A stretch of DNA of 19,260 nucleotides. It comes from Candidatus Thalassarchaeaceae archaeon (GTDB lineage Archaea > Thermoplasmatota > Poseidoniia > Poseidoniales > Thalassarchaeaceae). Below are positions 1 to 7,010 of the stretch, in pieces; position 1 is the stretch's first letter; each line of letters opens with the position of its first letter. Under the pieces are notes generated by a model, which did not search any database, had not been told where the DNA came from, and worked only from the letters and a program-made list of their open reading frames with translations. Location: the NCBI GenBank assembly GCA_030745885.1, contig JASLNR010000036.1:1-19260 (forward strand), read 5' to 3'. The position numbers were made by a program, and so were the translations under genes.

Positions 1-1
1 C

Positions 2-934
2 TCCACCACTGGGACGCGCGAGGACGGCAGGGCGCGGAGCGCGGAGCGGAAGCCTATGTGGATCCTGCTGGATGCGACGGAGACGGCCTTCCAGCCATTC
101 ACAGAGAACCTGAGGATCCATGGCACGATCAGGGAGGCCAAAATCGACATCGGCAGCCACCACACCCATGTCATCGGAGTTGGCGACGAGGTCGAAGTCT
201 CCATGGAGGGGGGGCTCCCCGCCGCTGACCTCTCACTGCTCAAGGAATCCTTGGCATCCGGCAGGCGTGCCAAGGCCGGACTGCTCGTAATAGAGTCTGA
301 CGAGGTACTGATCTTCGAAGTCGCAGCGCATGGGTTCAGGGACGTCTCGCAGTTCACCATGCGCGGCGGAGGAAAGCGCGCAGGGGACTCGACCGGCGTC
401 CGACGCGGCTTCGCCGAGCGCGTCGCCAAGGAGGTTCGCCTGGTATTCCCCGACGACATGCCTCTGGTGTTGTGCGGGCCGGGCATGGCGCGCGAGCAGT
501 TCGAAGCACAGCTGAGGGCTCTGGGCGCGCAGAACAGCATCATCAATGCAGCCACCTCCATCGGTGGGAGGGCGGCTGCCAATGAGGTCCTCGCAGAGGG
601 GCTCGCAGATGCCCTGCTGGGCGAGCACGCGCTAGTCCGGCAGGTTCGTGCGATCGAGGAGGGGCTCAAGCGAATCTCGACTGGGGGCGCGGTCACCTAT
701 GGGGCGGACCCGATTGCCGAGGCTGCCCAGCAGGGCGCAGTGGAGGCGCTGGTCATCATCGCCTCGATGCTGCGCTCCGGCGAGGAGGGCTCGAGGCTTC
801 GGTGGGAGGCCGTGGCCTCCCAAGTCGAGGGCTCCAGGGGCGATGTCATCCAAGCCTCCGAAGACCATGATGCCAGCCAGCAACTGATCGGGCTCGGAGG
901 CGCCATCGCCCTCCTGAGGTGGAAGGTCGAGTAG
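2..934 (+). CDS. pelA: Pelota (archaeal Dom34), 5' end missing
   Basis: Archaeal Pelota/Dom34, the eRF1-like factor that with its GTPase partner (aEF1A in archaea) releases stalled ribosomes. The reading frame is open from base 2 with no start. The codons before the first in-frame ATG (base 56) already encode family sequence: a TTGTRE...ERKPMW stretch, then the LRIHGTI segment of the N-terminal Sm-like domain. ATG 56 is therefore internal, and I estimate that 40-50 residues lie upstream of the window. After the N-domain come the RNase H-like central domain (VLIFEVAAHG through PLVLCGPGMAREQF) and the eRF1-like C-terminal domain, which contains GAVTYGADPIAEA and ends at LRWKVE. The protein lacks the GGQ loop of eRF1, as expected for Pelota. 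The next gene follows after about 46 bases on the same strand. I am confident of the family. Confidence 0.92.
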   Translation, partial: STTGTREDGRARSAERKPMWILLDATETAFQPFTENLRIHGTIREAKIDIGSHHTHVIGVGDEVEVSMEGGLPAADLSLLKESLASGRRAKAGLLVIESDEVLIFEVAAHGFRDVSQFTMRGGGKRAGDSTGVRRGFAERVAKEVRLVFPDDMPLVLCGPGMAREQFEAQLRALGAQNSIINAATSIGGRAAANEVLAEGLADALLGEHALVRQVRAIEEGLKRISTGGAVTYGADPIAEAAQQGAVEALVIIASMLRSGEEGSRLRWEAVASQVEGSRGDVIQASEDHDASQQLIGLGGAIALLRWKVE

Positions 935-980
935 GCAATGCTCATCACGGCGCCACCAGAGCGTGCACCGGGGGACTGAC

Positions 981-1628
981 GTGGTGCGAATAGTTGGCTT
1001 CGGTCACCCGGACAGGAACGACCGGGCCTCAGCTGTCCTCTCAGCGGCAGCCGAAATCGGGGCGAGCATCATTCACGTGAACCCCGGGGGCAGCTCCGGG
1101 TTCGCTGCAATGGATCAAGGCGCCATAGACTGGCGAGTCGTGCTCGACTCGGCGCACTGGTTGGTGAACTCATCCTCCACGGTCCTCGAAGGGGAGGCCC
1201 CCCGGAGTGCGTGGGGGGCATCAATGTCCTTTGCTGAAATGGAGGGGAGTCGCTCGGTGATGGTGGTCGATATGCCGGAGCGCCCGGAGCGCCTAGCCGA
1301 GGCTTGGGGGGCGGTGATTGAGCGGATTCGCCAGATTCACCTCCTCTTCATCGAGCCCGACGCACTGGTGGCAATCGCAGAGATAGAGTCGCTCGACCCC
1401 GAGTCCCTGCTCTCTAGCATCAGGGACAGGGGCCTTGTTCCGATTGTCTGCAGCTACGGGCCCGATAATCGCAAGGCGTGCATAGAGCACGCTCTGGGTT
1501 CCACCGAGGTGATCACGAGCAAGACGATGGATTCGGGGTCGTGGTTGGCAGCCTTCCTGTGCGAACTGCCCCTATCGGGCTCTGGCAAAGGGGGATTGGA
1601 GAAGGCTGCAAGGGCAGGAACCGACTGA
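981..1628 (+). CDS. Degenerate PfkB-like sugar kinase homologue
   Basis: About 215 residues that resemble the PfkB/ribokinase fold, closest in feel to 2-keto-3-deoxygluconate kinases. The GAIDW...SAHWLVNSSS segment corresponds to the family's substrate-lid and 'G-x-I-x-W...ADWL' region. A later MVVDMPERPERLAEAW stretch matches the 'vD.N.R..LW' strand and helix. The C-terminal GSWLAAFLCELP sits where active kinases have GAGDxFxAG, so the catalytic Asp and the anion-hole glycines are missing. The protein is also about 100 residues shorter than normal members. GTG codons occur at 963, 981 and 984. The GGGGGA at 970-975 is best spaced for 981 or 984, and the sequence after them (VRIVGFG) looks like a first beta strand, so I chose 981. 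It is probably not an active kinase. It could be a regulatory or structural remnant. Confidence 0.5.
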   Translation: MVRIVGFGHPDRNDRASAVLSAAAEIGASIIHVNPGGSSGFAAMDQGAIDWRVVLDSAHWLVNSSSTVLEGEAPRSAWGASMSFAEMEGSRSVMVVDMPERPERLAEAWGAVIERIRQIHLLFIEPDALVAIAEIESLDPESLLSSIRDRGLVPIVCSYGPDNRKACIEHALGSTEVITSKTMDSGSWLAAFLCELPLSGSGKGGLEKAARAGTD

Positions 1629-1659
1629 ATTTCCGGGATTTGCACCCATCGAACGGAAA

Positions 1660-1674
1660 CCCCTTTTGAAGGGG
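1660..1674 (+). other. Short GC hairpin between genes
   Basis: CCCCTT, a three-base TTG loop and AAGGGG form a perfect 6-bp hairpin, in the 80-base gap between the PfkB-like gene and the endonuclease IV-like gene. No U-tract follows, so it does not look like an archaeal terminator. It may be a leader structure of the downstream gene or may be fortuitous. Confidence 0.3.
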
Positions 1675-1708
1675 CACCCATTCGGCCCGACCCGCGAGGA
1701 CATAGGGG

Positions 1709-2839
1709 ATGCCACTCAAACTAGGGCCAGCCGGCGTGCCCCTCTCGTGCAAGGGCAGAACGATTGTCGAGGGTATGGACGACATCACCGTTCTCGGCCT
1801 CGATGCGATGGAGGTCCAGACTGTACGAACCATCCAACCACAGCACTTCGACCAGTACTGGCAGGCAGGGGTCCTATCGTGGAACTCGGACTTCGAGATG
1901 AACATGCACGGGCCCTATTACGCCGAGCTGCTAGGCAGCCGGCGAGAGCGAAACAGGACCCTATCAAAGATGGAGACCAGCCTGCAGGCTGGCAAGATCA
2001 TCAATGCCAGGCACCTCACCTTCCACGTGGGCCCGTACGGGGAACATCGGCCCGGACCTGAGACGAACGAGCAGGTCGCCAACGTTCTCGCAGGAGTGGT
2101 GGACAGGGTCAGGGAGGTCTGGGGGGATGCCGAGGAGGAGGAGGACTACGCCGCCTTCCCATGGGTCCATGAGGCCGAGCCGTCGTTGGTCGGCGTCGAG
2201 ACATCCGGTAGGCAGGAGCTCTGGGGCACTGTCGAGGAGGTCCTAGAGGTCTGCAATCACGTCGAAGGGACAGTTCCGGTACTCAACATGGGCCACATAC
2301 ACGCGCGCGGGCACGGGAGGCTGAGGACCAGCGAGGACTACGCGGAGCTGTTCGATCAGGCTCGGGAGACCTACGGGGGCTCGACCTTCTACTGCCACTT
2401 CGCTGGAGTCGAGCACAGGATGGGCAACGCCCTTCACTACACTCAGATCAAGAAGTCGGACCTGAAGTTCGAGCCCTTTGCCGAATACCTCGCAGAGGAG
2501 GGGGACTGGATGGACATCACGATCATCTCCGACTCTCCCCTGCTCGAGCACGACGCGATGTACATGCTCCAGCACTACGACAAGGCCAGGCAGCGCCTGC
2601 TGGAAATACGCGCCCGTGACGAGCGCAGGTTCAAGCTCGCAGCTCAGACCGGCATCGATCCCGAGGAGCTCAAGCGAAAGGAGGAGGAGGCCGCTGCCGC
2701 GCGTAAGGCGCAACTCTTGGGGGGGCAGGTCAAGGAGACGAAGAAGCCGGCCAAGAAGGCAGCATCCAAGAGTAACTCTGGCAAGGGCGGCAAGATGATG
2801 TCATTCGACGAGAACAAGGGCGAGGACGATGTCTTCTAG
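1709..2839 (+). CDS. Endonuclease IV-like (AP endonuclease family 2) TIM-barrel protein
   Basis: A 376-residue xylose-isomerase-like TIM barrel of the endonuclease IV (Nfo) superfamily, whose characterised members cut DNA 5' of abasic sites using three zinc ions. It starts with the family's LGPAGVPLSCKG and LGLDAMEVQ strands. Likely metal ligands are His67 (HGPYYAEL), His106 (FHVGPYG), Glu164 (GVETSG), His196 (NMGHIHAR) and His230 (FYCHFAGV), followed by an ISDSPLLEHDA strand. At the position equivalent to E. coli Asp179 the residue is Asn193, and the later Asp/His pair is not obvious, so the metal site differs from classical Nfo. The barrel ends near residue 300. The remainder is a charged helix and a Lys/Ala/Ser-rich tail that could bind nucleic acid. 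The nearest ATG with the right N-terminus is 1709. It converges with the WW gene downstream. Confidence 0.8.
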   Translation: MPLKLGPAGVPLSCKGRTIVEGMDDITVLGLDAMEVQTVRTIQPQHFDQYWQAGVLSWNSDFEMNMHGPYYAELLGSRRERNRTLSKMETSLQAGKIINARHLTFHVGPYGEHRPGPETNEQVANVLAGVVDRVREVWGDAEEEEDYAAFPWVHEAEPSLVGVETSGRQELWGTVEEVLEVCNHVEGTVPVLNMGHIHARGHGRLRTSEDYAELFDQARETYGGSTFYCHFAGVEHRMGNALHYTQIKKSDLKFEPFAEYLAEEGDWMDITIISDSPLLEHDAMYMLQHYDKARQRLLEIRARDERRFKLAAQTGIDPEELKRKEEEAAAARKAQLLGGQVKETKKPAKKAASKSNSGKGGKMMSFDENKGEDDVF

Positions 2840-2873
2840 GTGTAGCCCCTGATCACTGACTCGGGCATTACCA

Positions 2874-3419
2874 CTAATTCCCCAAATCCCCTTTGGCGAT
2901 CTTTCTAGCCATCGATTTGGCATTGGCCTTAACCTTCTTGATTTTCCCGACCATCGCCCTGTGCATGGCCTTGGTCTCGGCAACGGCCTTTCTTGTCCTC
3001 TTCAGTTCCTCCTTAGCCTGGGCCATCTCTCCGGTCTCTTTCCTCAACTTCTCTTCGGTCTCTTCCTTCAACGTCTCAATAGCCTTGATCTTCTCTTCGG
3101 TCTCTTTCTTCAACGTCTCAAGGGGATTTGTCTTCGAATTCTCACCTGCCAACGCCGGCCCCCACTCAAACGCTCCCACCGAGTGGCCTTCGGGTTCCGC
3201 CGTCTCGTCCTTCTGGTGCTGTAGAGGTTCCTCTCGCACCTTTTCCAGCGCAAGCGTCGGACGCTCCCACGTTACCTGTTGCGTTACAGTGTGCGCGTAG
3301 TAAGGGCGGTTGTGCTCGGCGCTCCAATGCTGGGTCCAGCCGCTCGGAAGCGCTTGTGCCCCCTCCCCACTGGCCCCCACAGAGGTCGCCTCCTTCGTCT
3401 CATCTTCGCTGAAGACCAC
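2874..3419 (-). CDS. WW-domain protein with C-terminal charged coiled coil
   Basis: A 181-residue protein with no archaeal family that I recognise. Residues 24-54 form a clear WW domain: LPSGW opening with Trp28, aromatic pair Tyr40-Tyr41 after NRP, His43, Thr46, second Trp51 and closing Pro54. Twenty-two residues separate the two tryptophans, as is canonical. In eukaryotes this fold binds proline-rich ligands such as PPxY. Residues 55-98 are a low-complexity acidic linker. Residues 99-150 are a Glu/Lys-rich coiled coil built on a repeated ETLKxETEEK unit, and residues 157-176 form a very basic tail. There is no signal peptide or membrane segment. The GTG start at 3419 is the first acceptable start after the linker-free N-terminus, and a TATA-like element lies about 28 bases upstream, which suggests a leaderless transcript. 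The gene is more AT-rich than its neighbours. The domain call is strong; the function is unknown. Confidence 0.82.
   Translation of the reverse strand: MVFSEDETKEATSVGASGEGAQALPSGWTQHWSAEHNRPYYAHTVTQQVTWERPTLALEKVREEPLQHQKDETAEPEGHSVGAFEWGPALAGENSKTNPLETLKKETEEKIKAIETLKEETEEKLRKETGEMAQAKEELKRTRKAVAETKAMHRAMVGKIKKVKANAKSMARKIAKGDLGN
3049..3121 (-). repeat. 42-bp tandem repeat in the coiled-coil coding region
   Basis: Two near-identical 31-base copies lie at 3049-3079 and 3091-3121, offset by 42 bases (14 codons), with a shorter relative from about 3027. They encode the repeated ETLKxETEEK heptad-like units of the WW protein. This is intragenic duplication that lengthens the coiled coil. Confidence 0.7.
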
Positions 3420-3439
3420 GCATACCGCAGGCAGGGGGA

Positions 3440-3452
3440 CGATAAGATATCT
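3440..3452 (-). promoter_or_regulatory. Candidate TATA box for the WW gene
   Basis: On the minus strand this reads as an AT-rich AGATATCTTAT element about 28 bases upstream of the GTG at 3419. That spacing would put transcription start at or next to the start codon, giving a leaderless mRNA. This rests on position and composition only. Confidence 0.4.
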
Positions 3453-3563
3453 CTCAATAACCGAGTGGTATAGGGGGTTTCGGTTAGTTCGTATTCACAG
3501 GAGTTCGCATGTCCCCCTTCCTCGGAAGGCTTGAAGTCGCGACCACAGTGGCGGGGACGCTAC

Positions 3564-3639
3564 GGGACTGTAGCTCAGCTGGGAGAGCGCCGCACTGAAG
3601 ATGCGGAGGCCGCTGGTTCAAGTCCGGCCAGTCCCACCA
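3564..3639 (+). tRNA. tRNA-Phe (GAA) with encoded CCA
   Basis: A complete cloverleaf can be drawn. The acceptor stem GGGACTG (3564-3570) pairs with CAGTCCC (3629-3635) over all 7 bp. U8-A9 follow, then the D stem GCTC/GAGC. The anticodon stem CCGCA/TGCGG encloses the loop CTGAAGA, with anticodon GAA at 3597-3599. The variable loop is AGGCC, and the T arm GCTGG-TTCAAGT-CCGGC has one G-U pair. The discriminator is A3636, and CCA is encoded at 3637-3639. No intron. No clear TATA element lies at the expected distance upstream, so the transcript may begin further upstream and be processed. Confidence 0.96.
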
Positions 3640-3674
3640 CCTAAGTGCGAGTCTATCCGAAGTGGCTTCACAGT

Positions 3675-4535
3675 TCATTTGGCGTCGGCTAGAATGCTGG
3701 CCTGGAGCGCGTGGAGCTTGGCGATGCCGGAGGTCGCGGCGTCAATCATGCCATCGAGCTCCCCTCTGGTGTATGTGGCCTCCTCCCCGGTGCCCTGGAC
3801 CTCGACGAAGCCGCCATCGCTGGTCATCACGACGTTCATGTCGACGTCGGCATTGCTGTCCAGGACATAGTCCAAGTCGGTTCTGACCGAGCCCCCCACC
3901 ATTCCGACGCTGAGTGCGGCCACGTCGTTGGCCATGACGGCCGCCTCGTGCTCCGCTTGCCCCCCTTCTGAGAGGACGGGTTGCTCTGCTCCCTTCCTGA
4001 TATCGTCCCTCGAGAGCCTGAGATCTGCTGGGAGGCACTCTCCGGATGCGATGAGTCTGCGAATGGCTAGCCTGAGCCCGATGCTGGCCGCCGTAATGGA
4101 TGCGCACCTAGTCCCCCCGTCGGCATTTAGCACGTCGCAGTCGACAGTGAGGGCGACCGGTCCCAGATGATCCAGGTCCACGGCTCCCCGCATCGAGCGG
4201 GCGACCAGCCGCTCTATCTCATGGGTCCTGCCCTTGGCGCCGCCGCGCTCCCTTCGAAACCTCGTATCAGTGGAGGCGGGCAGTAGTGAGTACTCCGCGT
4301 GCACCCATCCCCGGTTGGCGTCGCGAGGGAACCAGCGGGGGAGGGAGGGTGCCTTGGTGACGCAGACGAGGACTTGGGTCTCGCCCTGGCGGTAGAGCAG
4401 GGAGGACAGGGCATTGGGGGTGAAGTCCAGAGTGACCTCGACTCCCCTGAGTTCGTTGTTCGCCCGATCGCTGCTACCAGTCCCGGTCTTAATCTTCGCC
4501 ATGTCCCGGCGAGCCCATTCACTCGGATGAATCAT
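3675..4535 (-). CDS. rph: Bacterial-type ribonuclease PH
   Basis: RNase PH, a phosphorolytic 3'-to-5' exoribonuclease that trims tRNA 3' ends. The sequence follows bacterial RPH rather than archaeal exosome Rrp41: RGWVHAEYSLLP, the phosphate-site GRTHEIERLVARS (103-115), DCDVLNADGGTR (132-143), and the catalytic block DLDYVLDSNADVDMN, with Asp226 and Asp232 in the positions of the two bacterial catalytic aspartates, then FVEVQGTGE. At 286 residues it is longer than the usual ~240-255. The extra length is at the N-terminus and in an inserted charged segment around residues 163-200. The ATG at 4535 overlaps the upstream mog stop (ATGA). An internal ATG at 4502 (MAKIKTG) is an alternative start closer to the family N-terminus. 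The gene is co-transcribed after mog. Confidence 0.88.
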   Translation of the reverse strand: MIHPSEWARRDMAKIKTGTGSSDRANNELRGVEVTLDFTPNALSSLLYRQGETQVLVCVTKAPSLPRWFPRDANRGWVHAEYSLLPASTDTRFRRERGGAKGRTHEIERLVARSMRGAVDLDHLGPVALTVDCDVLNADGGTRCASITAASIGLRLAIRRLIASGECLPADLRLSRDDIRKGAEQPVLSEGGQAEHEAAVMANDVAALSVGMVGGSVRTDLDYVLDSNADVDMNVVMTSDGGFVEVQGTGEEATYTRGELDGMIDAATSGIAKLHALQASILADAK

Positions 4536-5152
4536 TCGTGTCGAGCATGTGGCGGGCGGAAGGAATCGACCACAGCGGAATCCGTGGTGATGTACGGCCC
4601 ACCGATAAGATCGACGCAGTAGGGAACGGCTGCGAAGACTTCATCGAGAATCTCGCGGATGGAGCGCGGGGAGCCTGGGAGGTTGAGGATCAAGGAGGAG
4701 CCGCGAATCCCCGCAGTCTGGCGGGAAAGGACCGCGGTCGGAACGTGCTTCAGGGAGACTGCGCGCATCTGCTCTCCGAAGCCAGGCAGCATCCTCTCGC
4801 AGACTGCCTCGGTGGCCTCTGGAGTGACATCCCTCGGTGCCGGCCCCGTTCCTCCCGTGGTCACCACCACCGAGCAGTCCTCGGAGTCCACCAAATCCAC
4901 GAGAGCCGTCTCAATTGCAAGCTGCTCGTCGGCAACAATCCTTCGTTGCACCTCCCACGGAGAGGTGAGGGCCTCTTCCAGGAATGCCTCTATCGCCGGG
5001 CCACTGAGGTCGTCGTATCCTCCCGAGCTAGCCCGGTCAGAGGCCGTCAGTACCCCGAATCGGCACACATCGCCCCTAGGCATCACCCCTTCAGGCGGGG
5101 TGATGCGGAAAATCACGTCGGTCATCGGGAGCAAAGCCATGGACACGTTCAA
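4532..5152 (-). CDS. mog: MogA-type molybdopterin adenylyltransferase
   Basis: A MogA/MoaB-family enzyme that adenylylates molybdopterin before molybdenum (or tungsten) insertion in cofactor synthesis; cytosolic. Family signatures are VLTASDRASSGGYDDLSGP (34-52), the TGGTGP loop (99-104) followed by RDVTPEAT with Asp108, PGFGEQMR (123-130), the ILNLPGSP loop (155-162), and VPYCVDLIGGP near the end. The PGFGEQMR-to-VPTAVLSRQ stretch is closer to bacterial MogA than to the MoaB proteins typical of archaea. The length of 206 fits MogA (~195), with a few extra N-terminal residues. In-frame ATGs at 5140 and 5125 are possible alternatives to 5152. It is the first gene of a two-gene unit with rph and is divergent from the RPA gene. 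Confidence 0.88.
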   Translation of the reverse strand: MNVSMALLPMTDVIFRITPPEGVMPRGDVCRFGVLTASDRASSGGYDDLSGPAIEAFLEEALTSPWEVQRRIVADEQLAIETALVDLVDSEDCSVVVTTGGTGPAPRDVTPEATEAVCERMLPGFGEQMRAVSLKHVPTAVLSRQTAGIRGSSLILNLPGSPRSIREILDEVFAAVPYCVDLIGGPYITTDSAVVDSFRPPHARHE

Positions 5153-5276
5153 AGACCGTCGATTTGAACTCGCGTCTCCGGAGGTAATGAGGTGCCACGT
5201 CTACCCCAACAAGCACCGACAATCGTTTCCCGTACAACGTCACGTCGTGTGTCATCCCGGTCTTTCGCATCGGTGG

Positions 5277-5284
5277 TTAAAATA
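5277..5284 (+). promoter_or_regulatory. Candidate TATA box of the RPA operon
   Basis: TTAAAATA stands alone in GC-rich sequence about 38 bases before the GTG start of the RPA gene. Transcription would begin near 5305-5308, leaving a short leader with a GGTGAG ribosome-binding site at 5310-5315. Confidence 0.55.
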
Positions 5285-5318
5285 GGCTCAGCGCCCATCC
5301 ACTGAAGCAGGTGAGACC

Positions 5319-7010
5319 GTGACAGAAGAAGGAAGATACGCAAATCAGATTGCTATTGTGAAGCAAGAGTGCCCCGATGCCGACGAGAATGACATCGGCA
5401 AGGAGTTCGCGAGGTACGAAGAGGAGTTTCTAATCCCGCCCGAGGACGCTCTTCGCTCGGTGGTCAGGAAATTCCAAGCGGCCACGGGAAAGGAGGTGAC
5501 TTCGGGGGCCCCTGCACCCACGCGGATAGAGAAGAAAGTCAACAGATTCTCCGAGCTGGGCGCCGATGACAGGAACGTGTCCATCGAGGTCGCCGTCGTG
5601 ACCTACACCCCAAGGATCCAGACGGTCAGAGGCGAGGAGCGCCAAGTCGCCTTCGGCTGGATCGAGGACAACCCCTGGGAATCGGGCTCTCAGAGGGAAC
5701 GCTGGGACTTCAAGGACTGGGGGGAGAAGGGTGAGAGCCTAGCTCCCGGCTCGATCGTCAGGCTCGAGGGTGCCTCTGTTAACGAGTGGAACGACAAGCG
5801 ATCATTGAACATCAACCGAACTACTAGGGTCACCGTCCTCAGAGAGGGCGGTCCGGCGGCGCCCCAGATCGGAGACGAGCCACTGAGCATTTCCAAAGTA
5901 TCGGAGGTTGAGGGCTACGTCAACGTGGTCGCTAGGATACTAACCTCCAAACCCGGGGTCATTGTCAGACGTGACGGTAGCGGGCAGATTGATGTCACCA
6001 GAGGGCAGCTCGCAGATCCAAGCGGGAGCATCGGTTTCCTCTCCTGGGTGCCGTTCGAGCATCAGGAGGGGGCCCTGGTCAAGATAATTGGAGCCTCGGT
6101 TCGGAAGTTCATGGACACCCCGGAGATCAACATCAACGATGGGACCGTCATAGAGCCCTACCACGACACCGCATTCCCCGACATGGGCGAATTGGCCGTC
6201 TCGACCAAGTCCACTATCGCCGACCTCAGGAACGGCATGAGGGACGTCGGAATCACCCTACAGGTGGAGTCCTGGAATCAGAGGACCTTCGCCTCCGAGG
6301 ACGGCTCGCAGAAAGTGGTCCGCAGTGGCGATGTCATCGATCCCAGCGGTAGGTGCAGACTTACCGCTTGGTGTGAGTTCGACCCTGAGCCGGGGGACTT
6401 CATACGCATCGAGGGTGGCAGGGTCCAATTCTGGCAGGGCTCCCCAGACCTCGTCATCGACCAGAGCGAGCAGGTCATCGACCTTTCCGACCCGCCTTGG
6501 GAGAAAATCGACCCGGAGGGACATTGGGTCGATCTGGACCTCACAAGCCTGGTCAACGGAGGCTCGAGGAGGGGGATTAGGACCTCCGGTACGGTCGTTG
6601 CAGTAAGGCCTGACTCGGGCATCGTCGAGCGCTGCCCGGAGTGTCGCCGCGTCCTTCGAGACGGTTCCTGCATGGAGCATGGGGCCCAACGTGGGCAGGA
6701 GGACCTGCGCCTCCGGTTCGTCATTGACAACGGCGTCTCAAACGCATCGCTACTGATGTCCAGAGAGCCCGCCGAGGCTTTCCTAGGCCTTGGGATGGAC
6801 GGCGTAAGGGACCAAATCGCAAGCGAGGGTCGCGAAGGGTTCGTCGCCTCGCTGAGAGCTAGGGCTCTATCTGGGGCTATGGTAGTCCACGGTCGAACCA
6901 TAGTGGATGATCAGGGGGCGATGGTGCTAGCGGACACTGCTGAGATCGAGGAGACTAGCCCCTCCAAGGCTGCTCAGGAAGTCATGGAGAAGTGGGGCGT
7001 GGTACTATGA
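5319..7010 (+). CDS. rpa: Replication protein A, multi-OB-fold with zinc finger
   Basis: Archaeal single-stranded DNA-binding protein RPA, which protects and organises ssDNA in replication, repair and recombination. Residues 1-60 form the helical N-terminal domain seen in euryarchaeal RPAs (IGKEFARYEEEFLIPPEDALRSVVRKF). Three successive OB folds follow, at roughly 70-180, 195-285 and 300-400. Each has the recurrent pattern of a 'v.a.v..' strand, then 'DPSG.i....W' and 'G..v.i.g..V..f...p.I.i'. A C-terminal OB-like domain carries a C-x2-C-x8-C-x2-H zinc site at Cys439, Cys442, Cys451 and His454. The length of 563 suits the large euryarchaeal form. The GTG start at 5319 is preceded by GGTGAG. 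The stop overlaps the next gene (ATGA), so the two proteins are translationally coupled. Confidence 0.9.
   Translation: MTEEGRYANQIAIVKQECPDADENDIGKEFARYEEEFLIPPEDALRSVVRKFQAATGKEVTSGAPAPTRIEKKVNRFSELGADDRNVSIEVAVVTYTPRIQTVRGEERQVAFGWIEDNPWESGSQRERWDFKDWGEKGESLAPGSIVRLEGASVNEWNDKRSLNINRTTRVTVLREGGPAAPQIGDEPLSISKVSEVEGYVNVVARILTSKPGVIVRRDGSGQIDVTRGQLADPSGSIGFLSWVPFEHQEGALVKIIGASVRKFMDTPEININDGTVIEPYHDTAFPDMGELAVSTKSTIADLRNGMRDVGITLQVESWNQRTFASEDGSQKVVRSGDVIDPSGRCRLTAWCEFDPEPGDFIRIEGGRVQFWQGSPDLVIDQSEQVIDLSDPPWEKIDPEGHWVDLDLTSLVNGGSRRGIRTSGTVVAVRPDSGIVERCPECRRVLRDGSCMEHGAQRGQEDLRLRFVIDNGVSNASLLMSREPAEAFLGLGMDGVRDQIASEGREGFVASLRARALSGAMVVHGRTIVDDQGAMVLADTAEIEETSPSKAAQEVMEKWGVVL

Noticed and set aside
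1660..1674. Hairpin as a transcription terminator
   Set aside because: No U-rich tract follows, and archaeal termination depends on U-tracts rather than stems.
2893..3300. A 135-codon plus-strand frame with hydrophobic, membrane-like sequence
   Set aside because: It is the mirror of the Lys/Glu-rich coiled coil and WW domain on the minus strand, which has recognisable domain signatures.
3484..3678. A 64-codon minus-strand frame containing DWPDLNQRPPHLQ
   Set aside because: It is the antisense of the tRNA-Phe gene. Frames of this kind are a common annotation artefact.
5160..5220. Minus-strand sequence resembling a tRNA D arm and T loop (GGGGTAGACG... and GAGTTCAAATC)
   Set aside because: The T stem does not pair beyond one base pair next to the loop, and no acceptor stem fits. 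It is intergenic sequence between mog and rpa.
5151..5265. Complementary 8-mers AAAGACCG and CGGTCTTT about 100 bases apart
   Set aside because: Many such pairs are expected by chance in a window this long, and no inner structure supports a stable RNA.
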